Positions 10,128 through 18,328 of a stretch of DNA of 64,000 nt are shown piece by piece. The notes under the pieces were generated by a model that had not been told where the DNA came from, ran no database searches, and saw only the letters and a list, made by a program, of their open reading frames with translations. Source of the DNA: Phenylobacterium sp. Root1290 (GTDB taxonomy: Bacteria; Pseudomonadota; Alphaproteobacteria; Caulobacterales; Caulobacteraceae); contig NZ_LMEE01000003.1 of assembly GCF_001425305.1 (NCBI RefSeq), positions 697,222 to 761,221 of the forward strand, read 5' to 3'. The position numbers and the translations under genes were made by a program. The first letter of the stretch is position 1; each line of letters opens with the position of its first letter.

Positions 10128-11033
10128 TCAGGCTCCGGTCCTGGCGAGCAGGCTCAGGGCGTCCGCCGCGCGCCAGATGCGCAGGCGATAGAGCGTGACG
10201 AGGGCGGCCGTCTTCTGCCGCGCCGAGCGCAGCCGAGGGCTGGTCAGCACCCGCGGTGTATGGGCGAGTGCGGAGAGCGGCAGCAGCAGGCTGCGGACCA
10301 GCCACGTGAGCCGGCCCCGCGGGCGAGCGGCGACGATGCCGAACGTTTCGTGGTTCAGGCGGCGCCACTTGCCGGTCAGTTCGGCCCAGGTCCGGCGCGC
10401 TGGGTGGGCGACGAGGGCGCGCGGCGCATAGCCGATCGCAAAGCCGGCGTCGCGGGCCCGGTGGGACCATTCGAGATCCTCCGAGACACCGACCCGGAAG
10501 CCGCCGACCTGCCGGAACAGGGCGGCCGGGCAGAAGAGGTTGGCGGTGACGGTGAAGCCCTTGCGCTCGACATAGGCCTGATTATCGAAGGCGAAGACGA
10601 GCTCGAAGGCTTCGGCGCCGGTCACGTTCGCCGCGTCGCCGACCAGGACTTCCATCCCACCCCCGACGAAGTCGCTGCGGCCCAAGGCGGCGAGGCCCTC
10701 GCTCAGCCATTGCGGCGAGGGGATGCAGTCGGAGTCGGTGAAGGCCAGGATCTCGCCGCCGGCGAGGGCGACGCCGCCATTGCGGGCCGGACCGGCCCCG
10801 CGCTCGGTGACGACGACCAGACGGGCGCGGCCGCCGATGGCCTCCGCGACCGCGGCCTCGCCGACCGGCGAGGCGTTGTCGGCCACGATGATCTCGAACT
10901 CGCCGGCGGGGAGGGTCTGCGCCTGCAGCGCGCTCAGGCAACGGTCGAGCCCGACGAGGTCATTGTAGTGCGGGACGACCACGCTGACGCGAGGCCGCGA
11001 GCCATGATCGAGGGCGGCTGGCGTCTGGCTCAT
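10128..11033 (-). CDS. GT2 glycosyltransferase
   Basis: A 301-residue family 2 glycosyltransferase. The N-terminal VSVVVPHYNDLVGLDRCL strand-turn and the later FTDSDCIP segment carry the DxD metal site, and an ED-type catalytic stretch SEDLEWSHRA follows at about 200. The C-terminal third is more hydrophobic and Arg-rich, suggesting membrane association. First gene of a two-gene operon with the downstream GT2. Likely adds one sugar of the EPS repeat unit; donor and acceptor are unknown. Confidence 0.86.
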   Translation of the reverse strand: MSQTPAALDHGSRPRVSVVVPHYNDLVGLDRCLSALQAQTLPAGEFEIIVADNASPVGEAAVAEAIGGRARLVVVTERGAGPARNGGVALAGGEILAFTDSDCIPSPQWLSEGLAALGRSDFVGGGMEVLVGDAANVTGAEAFELVFAFDNQAYVERKGFTVTANLFCPAALFRQVGGFRVGVSEDLEWSHRARDAGFAIGYAPRALVAHPARRTWAELTGKWRRLNHETFGIVAARPRGRLTWLVRSLLLPLSALAHTPRVLTSPRLRSARQKTAALVTLYRLRIWRAADALSLLARTGA

Positions 11034-11216
11034 CTCAGTCGCAGGCTCGTCCCGTCAGACCGGGCCGCCCCGACGACGGTCCCTGCGGCAGATATGCGCA
11101 CTCGACGTTGACGATTCATCAATATTGGCGCGACCTGAACGCGGTTGGTTGTCGTAAACTTAAGGTTCAAGCGCGAGTTTCAAGGCTGGGCGACGCGACG
11201 GGCGAGGCGGGGTGAC

Positions 11217-12317
11217 ATGGGGCTCGGAATGCGGATCAGTGAACAGAGCCTGAGCGCCGAGGGCAACAACTTCACCGCCATGCGGCTGCTGCTGGCCAGC
11301 TCGGTGATCTACACCCACTGCTACTTCATGGCCTATGGCATCGAAGGCGCCGATGATTTGAGCGCCTTCCTGGGGGCCCCGATCTCCGCCTACGCCGTCG
11401 ACGGCTTCTTCTTCCTCAGCGGCTTCCTAGTCTATCCGAGCCTTCTGCGCCTGGGCAGCTCCACGCGGTTTCTGACGGCGCGGTTCGTGCGGCTTTGGCC
11501 GGGGCTCGCGCTCTGCATCCTGCTGACCGTGCTGGCCGGAGCGTTCGTGACCTCGGCGCCGATGAGCGCCTATTTCGGCGGCGACACCGCGCGCTTCATC
11601 GCGACCAACCTGTCCTTCACCGTCGCTTCGTACCGCCTGACGGGAGTCGAGTGCGGCGGCGAGGCCTGCGTGCTCAACGGCTCTCTCTGGACCCTGCCCT
11701 GGGAGGTCCGCTGCTACATCCTGCTGGCGATCCTGGGGGCGCTGGGCCTCGCGCGGCCGGCGATCATGAAGTGGCTGGTTCTTCCTGCGACGCTGGTTGG
11801 GGTCCTGTTGTGGGATGTCCCGCTGGTGCAGGACGCGATCCGCGGCCTGGTGGGCGAGGGCCTCGCCTACAACATCAATATGTTCGACCGCCTCTGGGGC
11901 GCGTTCGCCCTGGGCGTCGCCGCCTACATCTATCGCGACAAGATCCCGCTCTCCTGGTGGATCCTGCTGGTCATCTTTGTGCTCACCCTGGCCGCTCACC
12001 AGGTCGGGGCTGGCGTGCACATGCGGGCGCTGCTGATCGGCTATGCCGTGCTGTGTGGAGGCTTCCTGACCGCGAAGGCGCGGGCGGCGTCGGCGAACTG
12101 GCCGGACTACAGCTACGGCATGTACATCTACGGCTATCCGGTGATGGTCGGCATCTATGCGTTCTGGCCCACCCAGGCGCATCTGCTGCTGACGCTCGTG
12201 GTCATGGCCGCGACCCTGCCGCTGGCGGCGCTGTCCTGGCATCTCGTCGAGCGGCCGGCCCTGGACGCCTATCGCCGCCGGCGCCGCACGCGCACGCTCG
12301 CTGCTCAGCAGACCTGA
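11217..12317 (+). CDS. Acyltransferase 3 family membrane protein (OafA/YrhL-like)
   Basis: A 366-residue integral membrane protein with about ten hydrophobic helices. The opening NNFTAMRLLLASSVIYTHCY and the following VDGFFFLSGFL match acyltransferase family 3, which moves acetyl or succinyl groups onto extracellular polysaccharides or LPS. ATG 11217 follows GGCGGGG by 4 bases; an earlier in-frame start at 11145 would add an Arg-rich stretch not typical of the family. Most likely O-acetylates the EPS made by this locus. Confidence 0.87.
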   Translation: MGLGMRISEQSLSAEGNNFTAMRLLLASSVIYTHCYFMAYGIEGADDLSAFLGAPISAYAVDGFFFLSGFLVYPSLLRLGSSTRFLTARFVRLWPGLALCILLTVLAGAFVTSAPMSAYFGGDTARFIATNLSFTVASYRLTGVECGGEACVLNGSLWTLPWEVRCYILLAILGALGLARPAIMKWLVLPATLVGVLLWDVPLVQDAIRGLVGEGLAYNINMFDRLWGAFALGVAAYIYRDKIPLSWWILLVIFVLTLAAHQVGAGVHMRALLIGYAVLCGGFLTAKARAASANWPDYSYGMYIYGYPVMVGIYAFWPTQAHLLLTLVVMAATLPLAALSWHLVERPALDAYRRRRRTRTLAAQQT

Positions 12318-12565
12318 AACGGCGCTTTCCTAATAACCGACCGCTTTCGAGCTGATCGCCAGCATGGGTGGGCGTGGCGCTAATCCCGTGCGTGGCTTGG
12401 GAAGTGTCCAGATCGGTATGGTTTCCAATTGTTTAGGTTATACCGCAATTAACCTATTCGATTAAACGCAACGCAAGCGGGTGGTTGCTACTCGTAAGTC
12501 CACAACGGGGCATTCGGATCTCGGCTTCATCCAAGTCGGACCGGTACTGGTGGCGGAGAAACATC

Positions 12566-14626
12566 GTGGCAATACTCACGGCGAACAGCGCTCAATCTCT
12601 GACGACGGCGCTTAAGGCTGCCAAGGCTGGCGACACCATCCTTCTGGACGCCGGCAATTACTCGAATGTCCAAATCAAGGGACTGGTGTTCGACGGCAAC
12701 GTGACCATCGCCTCGAAGGATCCGGGCAACCCGGCGACCCTGACGGGCCTGGTGGTCAGCGGCAGCGAAGGCCTGACCTTCCAGAACCTGCACCTCGACT
12801 TCAGCTCGCCGTGGACGGTCTGGAACTCCCAGATCACCGACTCGAGCAACATCGAGTTCCGCAACATGGAGTTCCACGGCTCCCTGAACAACAACCCGGC
12901 CGACGACGAGTCCGCGCTGCTGATCCGCAACAGCTCGGATGTGCGGATCACGGGTTCGGAGTTCCACGAGCTGGCCCACGGCGTCAGCATGATGAACAGC
13001 AACGGCGTGCGCATCGAGGGCAACAGCTTCCACGACATGCGCGCCGACGGCGTCATCAGCGCCGGCACGTCGAACGTGCAGGTGGTCGGCAACGTCTTCA
13101 CGAACTTCTACCCGGCTGAAGGCGACCACCCCGACGCCATCCAGTTCCTGACCCGCGGCACGACCGAAGCGGCGCATGACATCGTGGTCGACGGCAACCT
13201 GATCACCCGCGGCGAAGGCGGCATCATCCAGGGCGTCTTCATCACCGACCAGATCGGCATCGGCTACCTGCGGGTCACCGTCACCGACAACGTCGTCGTC
13301 GGCGGCATGTACAACGGCATCATGGTCGCCAACGTCGACGGCCTGGTGGTCGACGGAAACACGGTCGCGGCCTACGCCGACATGAACTCGTGGATCCGCA
13401 TCAACAACTCGACCAACGCCCAGGTCACCAACAACGAGTCGATGGTCTACAATCTGACCGGCACGACGGGCACGAACTCCGGCAACGCGATCATCCCCAA
13501 GCTGACCGCCGAGCAAGTGGCCAACGTCAAGGCGTGGCTGATCGCGAACGGCGGCGAAACGGCCAATCTGATCGGACTGCTGGAAGGCGGCGCGCCGACC
13601 ACGCCGACCACCCCCACGACTCCGACCACGCCGACGACCCCGACGACTCCGACCGTTCCGACGACTCCGACCGAGCCGACGAAGCCGACTGAGCCGAGCA
13701 CGCCGACGACGTCGCCGAAGCCGACGGATCCGGTGGTCAGCATCCCCGACGCCGCGCCTCTGGTGGTCGTCGGCACCGCCGGCGCCGATCGCCTCACGGC
13801 CAGCGGCAAGGCCAACATGCGGCTCGAAGGCGGCGCTGGTAACGACGTCCTGACCGGTGGCGCGGGCGCCAACACCCTGGTGGGCGGCGCTGGCGACGAC
13901 GTCTACCAGATCACCGATGGCGACGACCTGGTGGTCGAGGGCGTCAACGGCGGCATCGACACGGTCCAGGCCTTCGTCGACTATACGCTGACCGACAATG
14001 TCGAGAACCTGAAGATGCTGGACGGCGCGTCCGTCGGGGTCGGCAATGCGCTGGCTAACGACATCTCGGGCACGACCGGCTCGGACAGCGTGTCGGGCCT
14101 GGGCGGCGACGACGTCCTGCGCGGCCGGGAAGGCAACGACACCCTGTCGGGCGGCGACGGCGCCGACCGCCTGCTGGGCGACGCCGGCAACGACCGGCTC
14201 GAGGGCGGCGCCGGGGCCGACAGCCTCTACGGATCGGACGGCAATGACGTTCTTGTCGGCGGCGACGGCGATGACCGGCTGGAAGGCGGCCCGGGCGCCG
14301 ACACCCTGATCGGCGGCGCCGGTGCGGACAGCTTCGTCTTCCGCCCCACCGACCTGGCCGGCGTGGATCGGATCGAAGGCTTCTCGTCCGCGCAGGGAGA
14401 CAAAATCCTGCTCGCCGAGCTCGACGCCAACGTCAATACGGCCGCGAACGACAAGTTCACGTTCATCGGGAGCAGCGCTTTCAGCGGGAAAGCCGGTGAA
14501 TTGCGGTTCCAGGTCATTAACGGCGACGCACACGTGTACGGCGACATGAATGGCGACCGTGTCGCCGACTTCGAGATAAACGTGGTTGGTGTCTCCAAGC
14601 TCACGTCGGCCGACTTCATGCTCTGA
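12566..14626 (+). CDS. Secreted RTX beta-helix protein with Thr-Pro repeat hinge
   Basis: A 686-residue paralog of the genes at 14950 and 5642-7258. Beta-helix domain is residues 1-315 with GDHPDAIQF at 187-194. A hinge of TTP/TPT repeats follows at about 343-395. RTX repeats occur in two blocks, about 412-450 and 510-590, separated by a TDNVENLKML module. A C-terminal SFVFRPTDL...DRIEGF secretion-type region completes it. GTG 12566 is preferred: GGCGGAG lies upstream, and it aligns residue for residue with the two paralogs. ATG-like starts further up would add 27 unmatched residues. Probably exported by a type I system (not in the window) and folded by calcium outside the cell; a polysaccharide lyase or epimerase role is inferred. 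Confidence 0.9.
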   Translation: MAILTANSAQSLTTALKAAKAGDTILLDAGNYSNVQIKGLVFDGNVTIASKDPGNPATLTGLVVSGSEGLTFQNLHLDFSSPWTVWNSQITDSSNIEFRNMEFHGSLNNNPADDESALLIRNSSDVRITGSEFHELAHGVSMMNSNGVRIEGNSFHDMRADGVISAGTSNVQVVGNVFTNFYPAEGDHPDAIQFLTRGTTEAAHDIVVDGNLITRGEGGIIQGVFITDQIGIGYLRVTVTDNVVVGGMYNGIMVANVDGLVVDGNTVAAYADMNSWIRINNSTNAQVTNNESMVYNLTGTTGTNSGNAIIPKLTAEQVANVKAWLIANGGETANLIGLLEGGAPTTPTTPTTPTTPTTPTTPTVPTTPTEPTKPTEPSTPTTSPKPTDPVVSIPDAAPLVVVGTAGADRLTASGKANMRLEGGAGNDVLTGGAGANTLVGGAGDDVYQITDGDDLVVEGVNGGIDTVQAFVDYTLTDNVENLKMLDGASVGVGNALANDISGTTGSDSVSGLGGDDVLRGREGNDTLSGGDGADRLLGDAGNDRLEGGAGADSLYGSDGNDVLVGGDGDDRLEGGPGADTLIGGAGADSFVFRPTDLAGVDRIEGFSSAQGDKILLAELDANVNTAANDKFTFIGSSAFSGKAGELRFQVINGDAHVYGDMNGDRVADFEINVVGVSKLTSADFML
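13592..13735 (+). repeat. In-gene tandem repeat coding a Thr/Pro hinge
   Basis: Imperfect 9-base units encoding Pro-Thr-Thr (and later Pro-Thr-Glu/Lys) run between the beta-helix and RTX parts of the gene starting at 12566. The unit count is probably unstable by slippage. It is coding and shows no spacer structure. Confidence 0.8.
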
Positions 14627-14651
14627 GCCGGCGCGAAAGCCGATTAGGACC

Positions 14652-14695
14652 CCCGACCCGCCGCTGCATGGCCTGCAGCGGCGGGTTTTCTTTTG
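14652..14695 (+). terminator. Rho-independent terminator after the RTX gene at 12566
   Basis: A perfect 12-bp stem (14657-14668 with 14674-14685) with a 5-base loop, followed by TTTTCTTTT at 14686-14694. It starts about 30 bases after the stop and separates the two adjacent RTX paralogs, so each is its own transcription unit. Confidence 0.93.
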
Positions 14696-14949
14696 GTGCT
14701 AGACAAGGAGAACTGAAGAATAGCCGAGAATCGCCTGGATTCTGCCCCAATCAGGACATGACCTTGCCCCGAATCAACAGTGAAGTTCGAGGTCCAGGGC
14801 AGTCTAAATTGGGCTTGTTTCAGGTTTGTTGCGACGTTCCGTCACCTGTATGCGGCGGGATCGAGTATGTAGATAGTCGCTCACATTCGTTGGCCTTGGT
14901 GCTTTTAGCCGCGCCGGACTTTGGCCACCAATAGTGAGGGTCTCCCTAC
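14696..14949 (+). promoter_or_regulatory. Promoter-bearing gap upstream of second RTX gene
   Basis: About 250 bases between the terminator and the GTG at 14950, part of a 323-base stretch without a gene. It is noticeably less GC-rich than the neighbours, as expected of a promoter region. The 88-codon frame at 14668-14934 has no coding character. Because a strong terminator precedes it, the gene at 14950 must have its own promoter here; its exact elements were not identified. Confidence 0.5.
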
Positions 14950-16983
14950 GTGACTAATATTACTGTTAATAGTGCAGAAACTCTTCGTGCCGCTCTGACG
15001 ACTGCAAAGTCGGGCGATACGATCCTTCTTTCGGCCGGTAACTACGGCAATGTCTCGCTGAAGGGTGTCGTGTTTGACGGCACCGTGACGATCACCTCGA
15101 AGGACGTCGGTAATCCCGCGACCTTGACCGGGCTGACCGTGGCGAACAGCCAAGGTCTCTCGTTCGAGAACCTGCACATGGATTACAGCAAGCCGTCCAC
15201 GGTGTGGAACACCCAAGTCAACAGCTCGAAGAACATCTCTTTCGAGAACATCAACTTCCACGGGTCGTTGAACAACAACCCGGGCGACGACCAGAATGCG
15301 ATGCTCATTCGCCAGAGCACCAACGTGACTGTGACCGGTTCTGAGTTCCATGAACTCGCTCACGGCATCAGCATGATGGACAGCAGCAATGTCCGCATTG
15401 AAGACAACAACATGCATGACATGCGTGCGGATGGCGTGATCTCCGCCGGCACGTCGAATGTGCAGGTGCTGAACAACTCGTTCCACGACTTCAAGCCGGC
15501 TACTGGCGACCACCCGGACGCCATTCAGTTCCTGACCCGCGGCGCGGCCGCGAAGGCGCATGACATCGTGGTGAGCGGCAACGTCATCGCCCGCGGCGAA
15601 GGCGGCATCATCCAGGGCATCTTCATCACCGACCAGGCGGGCATCGGCTACGACCGCGTGACCGTGACCGACAACGTGGTCGCTGGCGGGATGTACAACG
15701 GCATCATGGTCGCCAACACCAACGGCCTGACCGTCGATGGCAACACAGTGGCTCCCTACGGCGATATGACGTCGTGGATCCGGATCAGCAACTCGACCAA
15801 CGCCAAGATCACGAACAACGACGCGGCCAGCTTCAACCTGGCGGGTACGACGACCACCGCCAACAGCGGCAACGTCACCATCAAGGCTCTGACCGCCGCC
15901 GAGATCGCCAAGATCGACGCGTGGATCAAGGCTAACGAGGGTGAGGCCGGAAGCATCTCGAGCTTCCCGCTGCCGGGCGGCGCGCCGACCCCGACCCCGA
16001 CCCCGAAGCCCGATCCGACCCCGACGCCGGAACCGAAGCCTGATCCGATCCCGGATCCGACTCCGGACCCCACGCCCAATCCGACTCCGGATCCGACGCC
16101 CAACCCCGGCGGCTCCACCATCCTGAAGGGCACTTCCGGCAATGACCGCCTGACGGTCACCGGCAAGACCAACATGCAGCTCGAGGGCGGCGCTGGTCAT
16201 GACACCCTGACGGGCGGCGAGGGCGCTAACACCCTCATCGGCGGCGCCGGCAACGACGTCTACATCATCAAGGACGCCGACGATAAGGTGGTCGAAGGCG
16301 CCAATGGCGGCGACGATCTGGTCTACGCTTCGGTCAACTACACCATGACCGACAACGTCGAGACCCTGAAGCTGCAGGAAGGCGCCACCGTCGGCACGGG
16401 TAACGCCCTGGCCAACGACATCTCGGGCACCACCAAGGCCGACAATCTGTCGGGCATGGGCGGCGACGACATCCTGCGCGGCCGTGAAGGCAACGACACC
16501 CTCTCGGGTGGCGATGGCAACGACCGCCTGCTGGGCGACGCCGGTGCTGACCGTCTCGACGGCGGCAATGGCAACGACTCGCTGATCGGCGGCGATGGCA
16601 ACGACGTCCTGCTGGGCGGTGCTGGCAACGACCGACTGGAAGGCGGCCCGGGCGCCGACACGATGACCGGCGGCGCTGGTGCGGACAACTTCGTGTTCCG
16701 TCCGGCTGACCTGGGTTCGGTCGATCGGATCGAGGACTTCTCGCATGCTCAGGGCGATCGCATCGTGCTCAGCGAGCTTGACGCGAACACCAAGACGGCC
16801 GCGAACGACAAGTACGACTTCATCGGTACGAAGGCGTTCAGCGGTCAGGCGGGCCAACTGCGCTACGAAGTCGTCAAGGGCGAGACCACCGTCTACGGCG
16901 ACATGAACGGCGACAAGGTCGCGGACCTGACCATCAAGCTGGCCGGTTCGCACGCCCTGGAAGGCTCGGACTTCGTCCTCTAG
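14950..16983 (+). CDS. Secreted RTX beta-helix protein with Pro-Asp-Thr hinge
   Basis: A 677-residue paralog lying in tandem with the gene at 12566. Beta-helix residues 1-310 with GDHPDAIQF at 187-194 and [11 protein letters not shown] at 219-229. The hinge at 345-388 is made of PTPTPKPDP/DPTPNPTP units, different from the TTP hinge of its neighbour although the domains on both sides are closely similar. RTX repeats at about 411-440 and 500-580 flank a TDNVETLKL module; the C-terminus is type-I-secretion-like. Start GTG 14950 has a weak GTGAGGG upstream but is fixed by alignment to the paralogs. Likely exported and calcium-bound; possible EPS lyase or epimerase. Confidence 0.9.
   Translation: MTNITVNSAETLRAALTTAKSGDTILLSAGNYGNVSLKGVVFDGTVTITSKDVGNPATLTGLTVANSQGLSFENLHMDYSKPSTVWNTQVNSSKNISFENINFHGSLNNNPGDDQNAMLIRQSTNVTVTGSEFHELAHGISMMDSSNVRIEDNNMHDMRADGVISAGTSNVQVLNNSFHDFKPATGDHPDAIQFLTRGAAAKAHDIVVSGNVIARGEGGIIQGIFITDQAGIGYDRVTVTDNVVAGGMYNGIMVANTNGLTVDGNTVAPYGDMTSWIRISNSTNAKITNNDAASFNLAGTTTTANSGNVTIKALTAAEIAKIDAWIKANEGEAGSISSFPLPGGAPTPTPTPKPDPTPTPEPKPDPIPDPTPDPTPNPTPDPTPNPGGSTILKGTSGNDRLTVTGKTNMQLEGGAGHDTLTGGEGANTLIGGAGNDVYIIKDADDKVVEGANGGDDLVYASVNYTMTDNVETLKLQEGATVGTGNALANDISGTTKADNLSGMGGDDILRGREGNDTLSGGDGNDRLLGDAGADRLDGGNGNDSLIGGDGNDVLLGGAGNDRLEGGPGADTMTGGAGADNFVFRPADLGSVDRIEDFSHAQGDRIVLSELDANTKTAANDKYDFIGTKAFSGQAGQLRYEVVKGETTVYGDMNGDKVADLTIKLAGSHALEGSDFVL
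15982..16113 (+). repeat. In-gene tandem repeat coding a Pro/Asp/Thr hinge
   Basis: Short degenerate CCGAC/CCGATC-based units encode a Pro-rich spacer of about 44 residues between helix and RTX domains of the gene at 14950. The sequence is unrelated to the hinge of the upstream paralog. Confidence 0.75.
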
Positions 16984-17050
16984 GGCGCCAGTGTTCCCGA
17001 AGGGTTTGGGCCGTCAGGCCTGAACCCCAAGGGCGCCAAGACTAAGCGGA

Positions 17051-17087
17051 GAGCGTGATGGCCAAGCCGGCCGTCACGCTCTTTGCG
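17051..17087. terminator. Terminator hairpin between convergent genes
   Basis: A 13-bp stem (17051-17063 with 17069-17081, including one T-G wobble) with loop AAGCC, followed by TTTGCGTTT. It serves the RTX gene upstream. The 3' arm contains the stop codon of the convergent glycosyltransferase (17074-17076). Confidence 0.8.
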
Positions 17088-18210
17088 TTTGGGGGCGGCG
17101 CCGGGCGCGCTCTTGGTCGAGCACGTCTTCCAGGTAGCGCATGAGTTCGCTGGCGTCGGTGGTGGCCAGCACGGGCGGTCGCGAGCGCACCTGTTCCAGC
17201 GCCGCTTCGAGCTCGTCGGCCGAGTTGGCGACGGCGATCAGGCCACGGGCCGCGAACGCGCCGGTGATCTCGGCCTGGTGGTTGTCGTAGTGCTCGCCCT
17301 TTTCCATCAGGCGGGGGAAGGCCACCACCCGGCAGCCCTTGCGCAGGGCGGTGATGAGCGAGCCGGTGCCGCCGTGGCAGACGACGATGTCGGCCTCGGT
17401 CAGCAGTTCCTGGATGCGGTCGAAGGACATGGTCTCGACGGACTCCACGCCCTCGGGTTTCTGCGCCCCGACCCCGGTCTGGATGATCACATCTTCCGGC
17501 AGGCCGCCGCGGGCCTTTAGTTCGGCTACCGATGAGACAAGGCGCTCGAACGGCAGCGTCGCGCCCACGGTCGCAAACAGCAGCGGCTTCTTGGCGGGCG
17601 GGGCCTCGTCCAGCAGCCGGAAGGGATCGAACACCTTGGCCTTCGGGAAGTGGGAGGCCAGCGCCGGCGACTGCACCACCATGTCGTGGGCGATCGGCGC
17701 GGCGATCCGAGCGAAGAGGGACGGGCGGTCGAACCGGGCGAAGGAGTCGATCACCACGGTGCGGGCGCCGCGCAGGCGCGCCCAGGCCACGGCGAAGAAG
17801 ACTGCGCCGGCGCCGGTCGAGATGACCACGTCCGGGCGCTCGCGGGCGATGATCGCCGCCGATCTGAAGAAGTTGCGCACGCCGGCGCCGATCATGCGCA
17901 GCGGCGAGCCAAGCCGAGCCTGGCCAATGGCGACGTGCGGCACGAAGTAGGTGCGGTGCTTCTCGGCGAGGTTCGCGCCTAGCGCCGTGTCCTCGGTGAC
18001 GAAGAAATAGTCGTGCTTGGACCAGATGTTCTCAAGGTCGAGCAGCTGGCGCACGTGTCCGCCGCCCGAGGCCGCCAGGCAGAGCCTGAGGCGTCGCGAG
18101 CCGTCCTTGGCGCCGATCGGGGGCGCCGCTTCCGCAACAACGACGTCTGAAACCGCCACCGTCTCGCCATTAATGTCCACGCGTGAGAGTCTCTCGTTAC
18201 AGTCAGACAT
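17074..18210 (-). CDS. Fused Alg14-Alg13-like glycosyltransferase
   Basis: A 378-residue protein joining two domains that are usually separate subunits. Residues 41-200 resemble Alg14/PssD/EpsE (membrane anchor and acceptor half), with the ASGGGH loop at 47-52. Residues 209-360 resemble Alg13/PssE/EpsF (UDP-sugar binding GT-B half), with FATVGATLPFERL at 212-224, CHGGTGS at 278-284 and EHYDNHQ at 306-312. In eukaryotes and many bacteria the two halves assemble into one enzyme that adds the second sugar on a lipid carrier. The fused form should do this in one chain. The 40-residue N-terminal extension is not conserved and the start could lie further in. It diverges from the FrhB-like gene. Confidence 0.85.
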   Translation of the reverse strand: MSDCNERLSRVDINGETVAVSDVVVAEAAPPIGAKDGSRRLRLCLAASGGGHVRQLLDLENIWSKHDYFFVTEDTALGANLAEKHRTYFVPHVAIGQARLGSPLRMIGAGVRNFFRSAAIIARERPDVVISTGAGAVFFAVAWARLRGARTVVIDSFARFDRPSLFARIAAPIAHDMVVQSPALASHFPKAKVFDPFRLLDEAPPAKKPLLFATVGATLPFERLVSSVAELKARGGLPEDVIIQTGVGAQKPEGVESVETMSFDRIQELLTEADIVVCHGGTGSLITALRKGCRVVAFPRLMEKGEHYDNHQAEITGAFAARGLIAVANSADELEAALEQVRSRPPVLATTDASELMRYLEDVLDQERARRRPQTQRA

Positions 18211-18328
18211 CTAAAGACGGGTTACTACGTGGCTTGATATTCGTGAGCCAGTCGCCGCTAAACCGCCGCGAAACCTTTTTTTGTTGTAGCGGGTCTGCGC
18301 GTAATCGGCGCGGCGTAGGGAACTTAGT

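Noticed and set aside
12449..12465. TTAACC...TTAA resembling a CtrA binding site upstream of the RTX gene
   Set aside because: The half-sites are 9 bases apart rather than the 7 of the CtrA consensus.
13592..16113. Short repeated units considered as CRISPR or satellite DNA
   Set aside because: They are in frame, encode Pro/Thr hinges between two domains, and there are no unique spacers.
12527..16953. Very long antisense open frames over the RTX genes (also around 5843-7324)
   Set aside because: They mirror repetitive high-GC coding sequence, are Val/Asp/Ala-rich with no family match, and the sense frames have clear domains and starts.
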